Notes: generated by a model from the letters alone, not told the origin. DNA of 64,000 nt from Cladorhizidae sp. MBARI D1340-BT2 (GCA_028752905.1 JAQNBH010000017.1:35982101-36046100), one strand, 5' to 3'. Shown: positions 22,131 to 53,929, counted from the first letter of the stretch. Made by a program: numbers and translations.

Positions 22131-23075
22131 TTAACCCTTCCACCGCTGGATTTACACAGCACTTTATTTAAATAGTGACGTCATTTTACATAATATTTTA
22201 TATTCAACCAGGAGTGCACAAATGTCCCTAGCAACCATGGTTGATGTTATAGCATTGGTGTTGACAAACATTGTGGTCAACTGTAGGTTGCCTAGCAACT
22301 GACCACATACGATGAATATCATTATAACATTTGATTGTTTGTTTTGATTGTATTTTTAGGCAGAATATGGACAGAGATTACATCATGATGTAAATATAAT
22401 AAAATGACAGTGTCATATTTTACTAGGGCAGATAATTAGAAACCATAGCTAACAAACTACCTACTAGCTTTATATTATTATAGCTATATAGATGGATAGC
22501 TAGTACCCGCGAAGTACCCAGGTAAATGCTATTTTTTATACAAGTCAGAAAAAAAGCAGTAATGCCTAAAGGATCTTACATGTGTATGGCTATTTATTTT
22601 CCTGGGACATCTTGTTCCTGTTCTTCACCATCGTCAGTCTCAAGACCTGGATCCCTACGCAAATCAGCGCTACTATCTCTGGACTGGCAAAAAAAGGTTC
22701 TGAATCTACGATGTCATTCAGAGTTGCTAGCTCTTCAGGATCTCTAGTCTGTTCTCCGTGGTAGGCCCTTCTCCTTCCTCATCACTGCTTTCAACCTCAG
22801 ACAGACCGAATTCGTCGTCATCCAGCATTGCCAAAACATCGTCCAATTTAGTCTAGAAGCCATTTTTTAATCGATCAGCTGAATTTGACGTCACGAATAC
22901 CTTGGTTACCTAGGCACCATACGTCAGCTATTTTAATTCCAGCTCTAGCAAAGCAAGGGACACCCCCAGGTATATTTAGCACATGCGTAGCTAAAACTAA
23001 CGATTTTATATATTTGTTTTTGTCGCGGTCATTTACAACTCCGCCATATGGCGGATACGGCGGTGAAACGGTTAA
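22131..23075 (-). mobile_element. piggyBac-type element 1, non-autonomous
   Basis: 945 bp bounded by TTAA at both ends, with imperfect inverted ends (TTAACCCTTCCACCGC and TTAACCGTTTCACCGC read inward). TTAA targets and CCC...GGG termini are typical of piggyBac. Near the right end is the palindrome CCGCCATATGGCGG. On the minus strand 22,730-22,865 an acidic stretch (LDDVLAMLDDDEFGLSEVES) resembles a piggyBac transposase N-terminus and then stops. The catalytic core is absent. Confidence 0.7.
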
Positions 23076-24018
23076 GTTAACAGGTGTTTTATTTCTCATC
23101 TTATTATTTATTAGGTGTTTAGGATTAGAAAGTGTTATATAGCAGATCACAAGTCTTCAAGGAGATCCCTCTATATAAAATCTGCCACTGTGCCATAGTC
23201 TATTCTTTGCTGTTTTGTGAATTTATTTACCATTATTAACACATAATCAGAGTAAATATGTTAGAAGGGGTAACATGAGTGAGTATTAACCTTTAAGTAC
23301 ACTAGATTGCAATGTTTTTTGTGACAGTTTTTCCTTGTCTAACCCCTTGATGCTTTGTATGTTCACCAAGACTTTAATGTCTGCTTGAGCTTTATATACC
23401 TCTAGATAACATGCATTTGGCCCTGTGAGAAAACCACTGTGGTATAACTACAGAGCTCTTCAAATGGTTGTTATTGTGCCTACCATGGTCATCAAATATG
23501 CAGTTGCTGCAGTGTGAATTGGTGGCACTCTTGGATGAATGGGGTTCATATCTCAGAGCCTGTTCCATGTAGAGGCTCACACTTAATACAGTTTTCATTT
23601 AATGACATCACTTTCCACCTAGTAATATTGCACAAGCCCTGACACAGGAGTGATGGGCAGCATCATCAGGTTCAGTGCAAGAAGTAGCATTCCTCAGGTC
23701 AGTGAGTGCAAAAATTCTACAGGATTGTTGTGTCTCTCTTCCTATTGTTACACTTGCCCACATCCGTTGTGATAACTTTCACTTGTTCATTGAACTGTAG
23801 TCAGTTGTTGTGCTTCGGTGAGAGGGTAACAGATAACTTAGATGTGCTAGCGGATATTGTTCCTCCAACCTAAACCTCACTGGTAATGGAATATTTCTAG
23901 GAAGTGGGTAGAATTTTAACACCATTAGGCTGCCTTTGATCAATATCAGCCCGATGATTCCATTCCTAAGCTGCAGTAGTCAATGTGAATTCCTGGTCAT
24001 GTGGGCATGTTTCCATGT
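23076..24018. other. Non-coding intergenic stretch
   Basis: No gene or repeat recognised. Short open frames lack any family signature. Confidence 0.4.
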
Positions 24019-24019
24019 T

Positions 24020-24103
24020 GTGTGACAAAAATTGGTGATACTCGAAGGTGATTTCTTGAGGTATGAGTCGATCATCTTCGAGTAATACCAATTTTTGTCA
24101 CAC
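24020..24103. repeat. Short inverted repeat (hairpin)
   Basis: GTGTGACAAAAATTGG at the left is mirrored by CCAATTTTTGTCACAC at the right. The inner arms also pair (ACTCGAAG with CTTCGAGT), leaving a loop of about 30 bases. It may be a tiny foldback element. Confidence 0.75.
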
Positions 24104-24195
24104 GAACTAAACAGTCGATAAGTGGGACTTGAGAAGAACAAAGCTACTACAACAAAATAATACTAATTATTAGGTTAGTCTCCAGGAAGGGATAT

Positions 24196-25765
24196 TGTAA
24201 CCCAGAACCATATCTAGTGATGCTTCCTGTTTTCTGGAAACCCCCAACCTCCACTCCCAGACACACACACTAGTGTACACAGCGTCAAATACACACCCAC
24301 ATCACCGCTAATTCCTCACACAAACTCTACTCCACAATGATTTGCCCAATTTAGTCCTAATTGACTGGGCGATTATTTTGCACTATATAGTAGTAATATA
24401 CCACAAAAATGTATGACCTTGTCTCAGCACTACAAGCAGAGGAGGAGGAGGACAATTTCATATTTCTCAACATTCACACTCTTCAGCACATAATCTGCAC
24501 ATTGCCATTCACTAGTTGTGAATGTGAATGTGTTCTCCGCCTCCTCAAAACCTATGTGTTCTACTATGGGACAATAGGTTTAGCTCATTGTTAGGGTTGG
24601 GCTGGGTCCCAGAGCCAGAGTGGTACCACTCCTCCCAGCAGGGCCATGGTCTTGGATTTGGTCCGGGGAACAGTTGATGGATGCCAAATCATTAGGGTTG
24701 GGCTGGGGGCTTGGGTCGATGGGGTTGGGCTGGGGGCTTGAGATTTAGTCTGGGGACCAATCTTCTAGCATGAGCATGTGCATGGACTGGAGTTGAGAGT
24801 CTGTCTGTTGGAGGAAGCTGTCTGCAGCATTATGGGGGTTGAGTATCCTTCTGGGAGGGAGAAGCTGTCTGCGCTGTAGTGTGTGCACTGTGATTATTAT
24901 TAGTGTGTGCATGTGGCAACTCATTGTTAGGGTTGCTCGAGGCCGCGCGGAAGACTACCCTGTTCTTCCTTCCGGCTAGCAATAGTAATGGTGTTGTGGA
25001 TGTGGAGCGATGGGAAGGGGCCGCTCGTGGGGGAGAGGCCTTCCTCATCAACAGTCCTGGGATGGAGCCCCGTCCTCTGGAGATCCTGTAGCTCCTCAGT
25101 GAGAGGCTGCTTAGCACTGGATAGCGGTTGCACATCCTAGAGGACTCATCTGTTCTTATCCTATGGTGATAATGCATGTTTCCCAGAAGTAACTTATCTT
25201 GTGTGGTGTCAGAGAATCCTACCTCTCTGACTGAAGCCAGGAATACAACAGATGTTGTTTACCGGTATAACAAAACACCCTATATGGAAACCATGGGAAC
25301 GTATGTGGGAACCACGAAGACACACCAAGCAACACACAGGATGTTGTGTGTGGCAGAGACAGAGCACGACTATCTGAAAATGAGCCATAGGATTGGTCAG
25401 TGCAGATCAGCCAAATGACCCGACCTGAACATTATGAAAGTAACTGTAGTAGATAGATAAAAAAGAGAGAGTTAGAGAAGGAACTGAATTAAGAACTGAG
25501 AAAGAACTCCAGTAGAAAGAACTTAGGGTTATATTAATTGTATATTGTCATATGTTGGAATATTGTCTGTGCCGATTGCCTATGCATATATAATTATTTT
25601 AGCTATTCCTTCTCAAGTATAAACAATAACCAGGTGGTTGTTGATTCCAGTCTGACAAGAGGATTTAAGTAAGGGAGTTTAAACCAGGGTCAGGCATCGG
25701 GCTAAAGATTCAGATCCTCTCAGATCAAGGCGTATCATTGAGAGGAAGGGGATTTTTTGGTTACA
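24196..25765 (+). repeat. Possible 5' LTR of element D
   Basis: Begins TGTAACC and ends GGTTACA, a perfect 7-bp inverted terminus, directly before a tRNA-Leu-like primer site. It contains a TATA-like stretch near 25,588 and imperfect direct repeats of TTAGGGTTGGGCTGGG (24,592-24,740). At 1.57 kb it is long, and no second LTR remains to confirm it. The left boundary is the weaker one. Confidence 0.4.
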
Positions 25766-25766
25766 T

Positions 25767-25784
25767 AGGTGGCAGCGGTGGGAT
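25767..25784 (+). promoter_or_regulatory. Primer-binding site of element D (tRNA-Leu type)
   Basis: AGGTGGCAGCGGTGGGAT matches the complement of a metazoan tRNA-Leu 3' end (...ATCCCACCGCTGCCA plus CCA) except at the first base. The tRNA assignment is from general knowledge. Confidence 0.6.
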
Positions 25785-26310
25785 CTCTAGATGGTAGAGA
25801 TTCCCAAGTCAGGTTCAAGTGATTCTATGATAGAGCTTAGTGCTAACTAGAGAAGTATCTAGTTAAAGTTTTGGCAACTCAGACCTAAGGTGAGAGGTCC
25901 TGAGGTTGTACAAGTCAGACTCGAGGTGCGAGTTCTGACAAGGTAAAACCACAATTGTTGCACTTGTGTGCTTGTGTTTTTTTTGTTTTTGTTGTTATTG
26001 ATTTTTGTAAATAATCAAGGAAATGGTGCAAGCTATCAAGGCTTAGCGGACCTGTGAAACAAAACTTGGGATAGGTTTTATTGTGTGTTTTATTCCCTCG
26101 GGAAAAGGTGTATATTTCTATTTTACTATTATTACGGGGTATTTTGTTGCCAGAAGTTTTTTTCTTGCTTTTGCATGTGCGCGTGTGGATGACTTACCCA
26201 TTGCGATCAGGTGAACGTCCCTATAGGGCTGCAGTTGCCACAGGAGATGAATGTACAGAGGAAGAAAACACTCCTCAACCTTAGGGAAGATTCGACCGGT
26301 TTATGGACAG

Positions 26311-27190
26311 ATGGCCGAATTGGAAGAGGTACGGACTCAGAGAGAGGATGAACGTCGTGCCGAGGATCGTAGGCAGGCATTACAACAACAAGAATACTTG
26401 ACTCAGCTCTTAGCAGTCCGGTCTGTTGCAACCCTAGCACCAGCAGCAGCACCTCAACCTCCCAAAATAAACCTACAGAAATTCAGCGAAGGCACGGATG
26501 ATATGGGTGCCTACCTGGAGATGTTTGAAGTGACCGCCAGAGCGAATGGTTGGCCACTCATACATTGGGCAAACTACCTGAGAAGTTCCCTGTCTGGCCA
26601 AGGATTAATAGCAGTGGCAGCTCCAGGCCCATGACCAAACCAACTATGACCAAGTCAAAAGAGCCCTCTTGGACATCTACAAGGTGACCTCTTAGACCTA
26701 CATAACCAAAGTATTTGACCAAGCGTTCGACATGACGAACCCAGATGGATGGTTTTGAACTTATAAGCAGTCCTTCAATCAGTGGTTGGACTCCTCAGCA
26801 AAGACTGACAGAGATAACATACTTTATGAACTTACTCTGAAGTGTCTTCCCAGGTGGCTGGAAGTGCAGATGCACTGGTTAAACCCTGACACCTATGAAG
26901 AACTAGGTGAATCCATCGTGCGATATTTGTCCAACCAACGCCTAGAGGGAGGAGCACCTAAGAGACCAGAAAATAGGGGACAGTTCAATCAAAACAACAG
27001 ACGGGAAGTTCCCAAGGACAGGTATGAGAATACAAGTTATGTAAACAAGAGAAATGGGAAGGAGTATGGTGCCTCTTTAAACAAACCACGGGAGCTAAAA
27101 AACTTGGAGTGTTTTCGTTGTGGGAAGAAGGGACACTTTAAAAAAAGATTGCCATGTGAAGATGGAATTTGCCAATTGTAGTATGAGCAT
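26311..27190 (+). pseudogene. gag: Gag remnant of element D
   Basis: Starts near MAELEEVRTQRED with a charged helical N-terminus, breaks at a TGA near 26,632, then continues from about 26,786. The second part (LTLKCLPRWLEVQMHW, then a leucine-rich helix) resembles the SCAN-like capsid region reported for Gmr1-type Gag. A CFRCGKKGHFKK knuckle (about 27,110-27,150) follows; its last cysteine falls after a frame change. At least three disruptions make it non-functional. Confidence 0.65.
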
Positions 27191-27199
27191 GAGAGATAC

Positions 27200-27955
27200 T
27201 AACACCCTTCCTGAGTGGTCCCGCCCAGTGCTAATAAATGAAAGACCTGTGATGGCACTCTTAGACACAGGCTGTACCAAGTCTATTGTACACCCAAGGT
27301 GTATTAGAGAATTACCCTGGAAAATTGCCTACAAAACAGCCAGTTCGGGTAAAACATATTTCCCAGCAGCAAAAGTGCAATTAAAGGTGAATAATAATGC
27401 TTGTATAGTCCTTGCAATGGGGAATATCTGAACACATCCCTGTAGACATGCTCATGGGACATGATGTCCTGCACTTCCGGAAGCACCTGAAGGAAGCCCT
27501 CAGCAACAACAGGAAGAAGGATGGACCTTCAACTCCACCACATCCGACCCCAATCCAACAGGGATTGGTGACCATAAGAGCCCAATGGAAGTCACAAGAG
27601 CAGCTGGAAGAGCAGGAGCAACTCCAGCAAAAACAGGACGAGCCAGTGATCCAGGACCTGGAAAACCTCACCGAAGAAGAGGCGGAAGGGGGAGTGAACT
27701 CAGTGGATGAGCCAGAAACACCTCCTATGGACGAGCCAGGGACTCCTCCTTCAAACGAGCAGACAGCAACAGACTCCTCAGATGAAGCTGTGGTTCCCCA
27801 ACTGGATGAGCCAGAAACACCTCCAATGGCCGATCTAATTGCTACTCCAGACCACAGCACCAATGGGAGTCTGGTGGAGAACATTTCTATGAACACCTTC
27901 CGAGCCGAGCAGCAAACAGACCCAACCCTCCAAAAAATTCGACAGAAAGCATGAC
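27200..27955 (+). pseudogene. Protease and spacer of element D
   Basis: An aspartic protease reads MALLDTGCTKSIVHP (near 27,250) and, after a frame change near 27,430, DMLMGHDVL, the second conserved block. A proline/glutamate-rich spacer with repeated DEPETPP-like units follows (27,700-27,830). A stop at 27,952-27,954 precedes the integrase. Confidence 0.65.
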
Positions 27956-28655
27956 AGGAAGAAAGTCCTTACTTCTGGAGGGATGGGCTGTTGTTGCGGC
28001 AACCGTATCAGATCCAAGGAAAATATCTACTATTGATACCACCACACATGGCCCGAAATAAGATGTTACAGCTAGCTCATAACTCTCTGACAGCTGGACA
28101 TTTCGGTCAAGAGAACGAGTACTTCAGGCGATCCGAAGACGAGCTGACTGGCCTGGACTAGCAGCAGATGTCAGGGAAGTATGTAAGTCCTGCCCTACAT
28201 GTCAGCTTGCTAAACCAGCTGTTCTGTCCAAGGCCCCCTTGCACAGCCTACCCATTATTGCTGAACCATTCCAGAGAATAGCGATGGACATCTTTGGTCC
28301 TCTGCCTAGAATCAGTTCAGGAAACAAATATGTACTAGTCGTAATGGACTACTATACAAAGTGGCCAGATAAAAAACAGTACAGCGGAGACTGTACTAGA
28401 CTGTTTAATAGAGCTGACAGCCAGAGGGGGAGTACCAAGAGAAATCATTGTGGATAATGGGGCAAATTTTATGTCCAAAGTGTTGAAAAAATTCTGTGCT
28501 TTAATGGGGATAAGACAAATCAGAACCTCCCCATATCTTTCAGAAATGGATGGTATGGTGGAGCGATTCAATAGTACCTTAAAAAGACTGTTGAAGAAGT
28601 TGGTCAACAACAACCAAAATAAGTCTATAACTAGCTTTGGCTATCTCTTAGTATA
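27956..28655 (+). pseudogene. Integrase remnant of element D
   Basis: In shifted frames: the zinc-binding H-H-C-C (AHNSLTAGHFG; CKSCPTCQLAKP, 28,075-28,215), then the catalytic core with D in AMDIFGP (about 28,285), D in VDNGANF (about 28,452) and E in MVERFNS (about 28,558). It is cut off near 28,655, where an unrelated dispersed repeat begins. Confidence 0.7.
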
Positions 28656-29990
28656 ATAAAGGAGTCTTCAGCCGATTTTGCCCCACAAAATGCTTTGAGC
28701 ATGCCTCGAATCCTTCACGAAGATAGTAAATAGGGAACCTCCAAAACCATTAAAACTTTGAATTTTAGTGTTCAGATTATATCTACATATATATTCGTGT
28801 TCACTTGTCCATCAGAAGTCAAGCATGGCATGTAGCTTACTAATGAATGCTAGGCATTGAGTGGTGGGGGAAGGGGGGAAAAAAATGCTTGAAATCCTAG
28901 TATTTTTCCAGGTTTCTTTTTCTATCAGATTTTTGTTTAGTACCAATTTCCAACCCCAAAAAATCGATCTTCATCAAGGAAAATTTAAATATGTAAAACT
29001 AACGCAATGCATCCATACTTGCTGGCAACACAATGAATGCATATCTTTCATGATCCATCTGAAAAACAGAATGTAGCTATTAGCATAGCAACACTTCAGA
29101 CAGATATATGTTTTTATGTTCCTATCTCTATTTATCTCTGTTTTTCCACTTGGATAATTTGTGTAAAAAGGAGGGCTGAGTGCATAAGCCCCTCGTTGTG
29201 GTAAGTCTTCACCACCTAACTTGCTACAACATATCATTGTGGTCACACCTCGTGGGCAACTGTGTACCGGCCAACCTCAGGCTAAGTTGCAGCAGTCAAG
29301 AGATTAGTTGCTACCTCTTAGGTGAAGGCATGTATGGCTCACTGACATGTAGATATAACCTGGTGCCATTCCAGCTGTGGGAACATAGTGAGGGAAAATG
29401 TCCAACCACCCATCGGTATCCCAAGACACACAAATGTTGTGGTTGAAAACCCAGAAAAAGATCTGGAGTAGCCGTACAGGTTCTAGAATACCAGCAATGA
29501 CACCTTTCCAGCAACTACTGCAGCCAAGCTGGTGCCAAATACATTGCTTTGCTCCAAACAAGCTATGTCAAGAGGGAGATTCTGGCAATTGTGTAGCCCA
29601 GGGTCTATCCATACTCATCGCAGGCTTGTGTCATGGAGTTCTGAAACTTCGACAGAGTATTCCATTGCCTCTTGAGACAGACAAATGCCAACAACAATGG
29701 TCTTCTAGTTAAACATCCACTCTTCAGCTTCATACCATAGATCTTCTTTTAGATTCCATAAGGTAAAAGATCTATATCTATACTAGATGTGTTGAGATAA
29801 GCTTCTTCTTCTATACAAGTCAAATACCTTTTCCAGACTTTTTCCAATCAGCCCCTTCTTGTCCTCTCACACCATCTGTGAAACATCTCAATCCCGCATC
29901 TCATTCCCTCATACCACTTTGGAAAATTCCAGCCTCCATCAGATTATCTTCCCTGCCTCTTCATTCAAATGCTTGCTCATGCAATTAGAT
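28656..29990. other. Intergenic region downstream of gene 2
   Basis: No gene recognised. The start (28,660-28,735) shares words such as GCATGCCT...TCCTTCACGAAGATAGTAAA with the intron at 32,265-32,300 and 32,430-32,455, suggesting an old dispersed repeat. Confidence 0.4.
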
Positions 29991-30000
29991 ATAATTATAT

Positions 30001-30006
30001 TTTATT
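30001..30006 (-). terminator. Possible polyadenylation signal of gene 2
   Basis: AATAAA on the minus strand, about 200 nt after the stop codon at 30,207. It would give a short 3' UTR. Confidence 0.45.
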
Positions 30007-30206
30007 ACGTAGTTATCAAATTCCAGAAAGGAATTCGAATCCACTCCTAAATCCATCCCAGACAAAAGACAAGTATTCCTAAGCAGACAAAAGTTTTTTT
30101 TGTATGTTAGACAACTTTTTCACATATCCCTGTCACATAAATAGATATATTGTTTGAGGTGTGCATACATAAAATAGTATAACTCAGTAATCCTACCATA
30201 ATAAAT

Positions 30207-49299
<19,093 letters not shown>

Positions 49300-49340
49300 T
49301 CTTCCTAATTGGACGATTGAACATTCGGCAATTCTTGGAA

Positions 49341-49347
49341 CTTTATA
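49341..49347 (-). promoter_or_regulatory. Possible TATA box of gene 2
   Basis: TATAAAG on the minus strand about 42-48 bp before the start codon. It would imply a very short 5' leader. Confidence 0.4.
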
Positions 49348-51630
49348 GTGCATTTTCACCGGAAAGGAATAGTGACATCAAAGCACGATGTGTTGGTGTC
49401 CGAGGCAATTTTCAAAATAACGGAAGAGGCGTGTTCGAGCTCTTTTCCTTCCGCTGAGTACGGAAGTAATGCTCGCAGTGTACCAATCTGACCAGTCTCC
49501 TGGTAGTAGAATTGCTTCAGATGCTCTCACTTCTTTGAGACGATTGACATTATGGTTCTATTGACTAGCTTTTTTACCACTCCGCAGAACCTCAGAAATT
49601 CTTCTTCTGTTGAGGAGAGACGTTATTATAGTTGCTTCTAGTGACTAGTTTCTTTACCACTCCAAAGATGGATGGAAAGACTTTTTTTTTTAACAGCGAG
49701 AGTGAGTTACACTATTATAATTATTTTAGGTAGTAGTTTGCATATAGCTATTTACCTCTTATGACCTGGAAAATGATAGCTTGAGAGAAACCACAGTGTA
49801 TGAGCAGCTTTAAAAGATGTTCCAAAATTGGAACCAGACTGCCACCATGAGTTCAAACAATCAATGGATGGAAGAAGAAGGAAAAAAAGAAAAGAATAAC
49901 TGAAGTATTTAGCTACATGATTTAAATAGTGCACAGCATATTGATCGGTAAGATGGGCATTCTTGTCAGGCCCTCTAATCTAAAGGTTAAGCTTGTCCAA
50001 AATAAATACTGTTTGACAAAATGGGACTAATGGCAGATCTGAATGCATATTCTCATTGTGTGTGTTTTACTTTCAGAGGTGATATATAACTGGTCCTGAT
50101 CTCTGGTTAATGCAGGTATATGTATTAACCTTACTTGCATCATTCTCACAGAGTACATTACATGTCAGCCTGCCAGAGATGTAAGGGGTGGGTGGGTGTG
50201 TAGGTGTGTGGGTGTACTTATTCCTTCCCAATCTTGAAAGGGAGGTGAATTGTCCAATCCCCCCCTTCCCCAAATATAAAAATTGATCAACTACCTGAAG
50301 TTGATCGTCATCTGTCCATGTGGAATATAAATTGCTATAGTTCACTAACATGTCAGCTTTCATGAAAGTTTCTGATGAAGAGAGCCAGCCTTCATGAGGA
50401 CATAGCAAATATATAATACTCAACTAACCATTATCTTACTAAGCTGTTTTAGTAGTAGCTTTTTAGTAAATAACTAGTAGCGAACTACCATTCATGCAAA
50501 GCATTAGGGGACGACCGAAGTGAAGGGTTATGACTGGAAATTTTCATTGACACATAATTCAGAGTTTCTCGCTAGTTTTGAGATAGCACGACAGTTTTTC
50601 CTGACGATCATGTGTGCGAAGAGAAACCTAATATAGGTTCTTTTTATGTGTTAGCTTTCTCTGTTTAAAATTTGTTAGGCGAGATTTCAGCTGGACACTT
50701 GTAATGCAGGATTTTGCCATTGAGCCTCCAATGTGGACAAACACACAGGCACAGACACAATTGCACGCACACACACACATGACATGTTATGTGGCTCAAC
50801 TGATTAGCTACAGGACTAACAAAACTAAGAGTAATCAGTAGACCAGGAGGTGGAAACCCTGGCACAAAGTGCCAAACTAGTTGAGGGTATGTAAAAATGT
50901 GCCCCCCTTCCTACCCCAATTTCCTACACTCTTGAGCTGTATACCAGCTATCTGGGGTTGTTGATGCATGGAGATGAAGCACTATACGTCATTGTAGGTC
51001 CAACAATGGAAACTATGTAAATGCAGGTTGAACAACAGAAGCACTCAATGTATCTGTGCTTCCTGCAGATGTAGGCATAGCAAAACAATGAAGAGTGAGG
51101 GTGGCACAGCAAGCAAAGTGAGCTCTCACTGGGGAGTAAGATGGAAAACTTTGTAATGCCACGTTTGGCGTGTAGTACGTATCTATTATGTAGCCTTCAC
51201 CCTATAAAACATTAGAAACAGATTCAAGGGATTCGGTGGAGTGGAAAGACAGAGACATTCTGACCCCCCATACATAGTACAGGAGGTGTAATCATGTTGT
51301 AAAGCTTGGGTTATGGTATGGAGAACTTGCAGTAGCCAAGAATTATGTCCAATTCTGAACTGCTGCAAGGTTGTACAACCTGATGCAATGGGATGGCAAA
51401 TTCTGAAACGGAAATGTGCATGTAGAAGTATGGCTGTGAGAGGAGTTTTGTTTTAGAAAACTTGGAAGCAGCTTTCTGAGACGATTGGAAGCAGCTTTCT
51501 GAGACTATTGGAAGCACACTACACTAAGAGTGAGCTCATCAGGCAGTGCTTTCTGCAGGAATTATATGATTACTAAAGGGGAGAACATGCAGAAGCTGAC
51601 AAAAACTTGCTAAAGCATTCTTGACACTGT
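49348..51630. other. Intergenic region upstream of gene 2
   Basis: No gene recognised. A 26-bp direct duplication lies near 51,460-51,510 (GGAAGCAGCTTTCTGAGAC). Confidence 0.4.
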
Positions 51631-52534
51631 TTAACCCTTTCACCGCTGACTTTCCTGGACATTTTTCCTAAAGTATACCAGATACCCCAAAAAATCATTA
51701 TAAAATCAGCAATCCATTCATATCAGTTATAATTTTGTCATGTGATAGCACCATTGTTTATAAACAATGTGATCTCATTAGTTAAACACATTATCAACCA
51801 CAAAATATGAATATCATTATGCTAAATTTCTCGATCAATATCTAACATTTAATCAACCAAAAATGTTTATAATATATTTACTCATTTAGTTAGCATTTAG
51901 TAAACATTAGTCATAATAATTTAGGCATATAGCAATATATAGCGGAGGGATTTTGACAAAATTTGATCATATGATTCTATAGCCCAGCAATACAATGGTT
52001 TATTATGTTATTGAAATTCAACTATTTGTGAAAGAACATGCAAATACAAATATGTAGATACTTTAGCTAACCTGAGAAGGCTTCCTGATCAATTTCATTA
52101 TAACTAGAGAGCTGGTTATAGCAAAAGGAAGAATCCTGAGGGTCTAAAGTAGGGTCAACTACAGCGCTAAAGAATGCACTGCTGCACGATCAGAACTTGC
52201 ATTTCCAAGGTAGCCACATATTTCTTCACCTTCGTCTTCCTCTGACTCATCCTCAGTGAGAGCAAAATTCTCGCTATAAACCAGGGAAAGTACTTCTTTA
52301 AGCGTTAAACATCCAGTCATTTTTAGGTCGTCAAAACCGCGAACCGTCGGTAGTTGCACGTAATTTTCGCTAACTAATCGGGCGTTTCCGGATGTAATTT
52401 TTGGACGTCATATAGAGTAATAGTTGCTCTTTCCGGTGGTATGCAAATTATGACTCTAGACCCAAGCGATCGATTTATTAGCGATTTTTAAAGTCCATTA
52501 CGCCATATGGCGCTTACAGCGGTGAGAGGGTTAA
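51631..52534 (-). mobile_element. piggyBac-type element 2, non-autonomous
   Basis: 904 bp with TTAA at each end and inverted ends CCCTTTCACCGCTG / CCCTCTCACCGCTG. The CGCCATATGGCG palindrome near the right end is shared with element 1. On the minus strand 52,159-52,359 an acidic stretch (LSLVYSENFALTEDESEEDE) resembles a piggyBac transposase N-terminus; no catalytic domain follows. Confidence 0.75.
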
Positions 52535-52535
52535 T

Positions 52536-53078
52536 GTGTTCTTTATGCTCTCCATCATTAGAACATCTCACCTCTTTTTGACTGTTATCCTTCTCATCAC
52601 ATATGCCTTTGTCTGCCCACACTGCATTAAAGCTCAGTGCTCCAGTGCAAAATCTGGAAACCAATTTCAAGACCCTCATGCTCAGTTCGGAATACCCAGA
52701 TTCATTACCCCCCACCCCCTTGTTCAAGTAGAATTGGACACCATGCAAGACACAGTTTCTTTCCTCTTATCAGCCCTTATACCTTCCAAGTCATCACAAT
52801 CAGATTCACCCAACTTAGCTACCCCAACTATAAGTGTTGATCGGTTCCTCCCCTACAACTCTCCTTTCTCACAAGCACCCACCTCAATGTCTCATGTCAC
52901 TAAGACAAACTCTCCACCAATTTCACTACTAGCACCAACTCCACATCTAAGCATATTTTATCAAATTATTACCCTTTTCCGAAGCCTCCGAATTTGCTCA
53001 CCAAGCCACCTCAATGTACAGACCTTCCCACCAACCCTTCTGCTACCTACTCCCATTTACAACCTAGCTACAACCTAG
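52536..53078 (+). pseudogene. Proline/serine-rich open frame, possibly 5' part of the LINE relic
   Basis: 180 codons rich in S, P, T and L, beginning right at the piggyBac end. No known family recognised. Its closeness to the endonuclease relic downstream suggests it belongs to the same old LINE, but that is inference. Confidence 0.25.
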
Positions 53079-53339
53079 CTACCACCTCAAAGGATCATCC
53101 CTCAGATCCTGCAGTAGGAGATTATCGCCACCTTCCACTAGCATAAACAAGGGCATTGACCCACAGGCTCTCCCCAAAATAACTCCTCTTCTCCCCATCT
53201 CAGATATCCCAATTTCCTTTCTATCTGTCCTCAGCTTGTTCACCCTCATCTTGCCTTCTCTCTTCTCGGTCTAATTTTATCTCTTCCAATGCCACATCTG
53301 CACTTCCCCTCAATATCCAAATAAGCAGCCTAATGAATT

Positions 53340-53725
53340 CCCTTTTAATACCTGCAGTGTTCTTCACATTTTTGTCATATATTTATGGACCCCACATCAT
53401 TGCTGTTGTAGAAACCTAGATATCCCAAGATGTGTCATGTTCTGAAATTATCCTCTCTGATTGTTTCCTTCTTATAGGCTGGATCATAATTGACATGGAG
53501 GCATCATAGAGTTATCTCTACTTGCTTCCATATTTCTCTCTCCATTGAACTTCTTGTCGGCTCTAAATTTCAAAGCTCACAAATGATTTTCGCCAAATTT
53601 TACATTCCACCTTCATCACTTGATAATTTAGATTACTTATTTGCATCACTTGCTACTCTCCCATCCATCCCACACCTTTCCATAAAGGATCTTGCTAGGG
53701 GACCTTAATTAAGGATCATTATTTC
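53340..53725 (+). pseudogene. LINE apurinic-type endonuclease relic
   Basis: Broken frames give HIIAVVET (the catalytic glutamate block), SEIILSDCFLL, IFAKFYIPPSS and, in a shifted frame, LLGDLN, equivalent to the GDFN block of LINE endonucleases. Several stops. No RT part is found downstream. Confidence 0.5.
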
Positions 53726-53929
53726 AAAATTATAAAAACAACAACTTGGTTCCAAGTTTAAAATCAACACCATTGGCTAGAGGAAGGAAATTACTTGACC
53801 ATGTAATTACCTTTTGTTGCCTAATGAAAACACTCATTGTATTGAGTAGGGCTTCCTCCAGCCACTGGTAGTTGTCTAGCACTTTCCAATCAGGAGTCAG
53901 AACTGCATAGAATTCAGGCATGCAGGTTT

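Larger units (their letters stand above)
25766..28655 (+). mobile_element. Decayed LTR retrotransposon D, Gmr1-like order
   Basis: Primer site, gag, protease and integrase follow one another with no RT between protease and integrase. This is the order seen in element C and in Gmr1-like elements. The element stops inside the integrase C-terminal region, so RT, RNase H and the 3' LTR are missing. Stops and shifts are scattered through gag and integrase. Confidence 0.75.

Noticed and set aside
24592..24760. Interstitial telomere repeat (TTAGGG words)
   Set aside because: Only isolated TTAGGGTTGGGC words, not a tandem TTAGGG run.
24830..25177. 115-codon minus-strand ORF as a gene
   Set aside because: Lies inside the putative LTR of element D and has no recognisable feature; overlapping frames are equally open.
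29180..29712. Plus-strand ORFs of about 90-104 codons
   Set aside because: No family motif, overlapping frames on both strands, no splice or promoter context.
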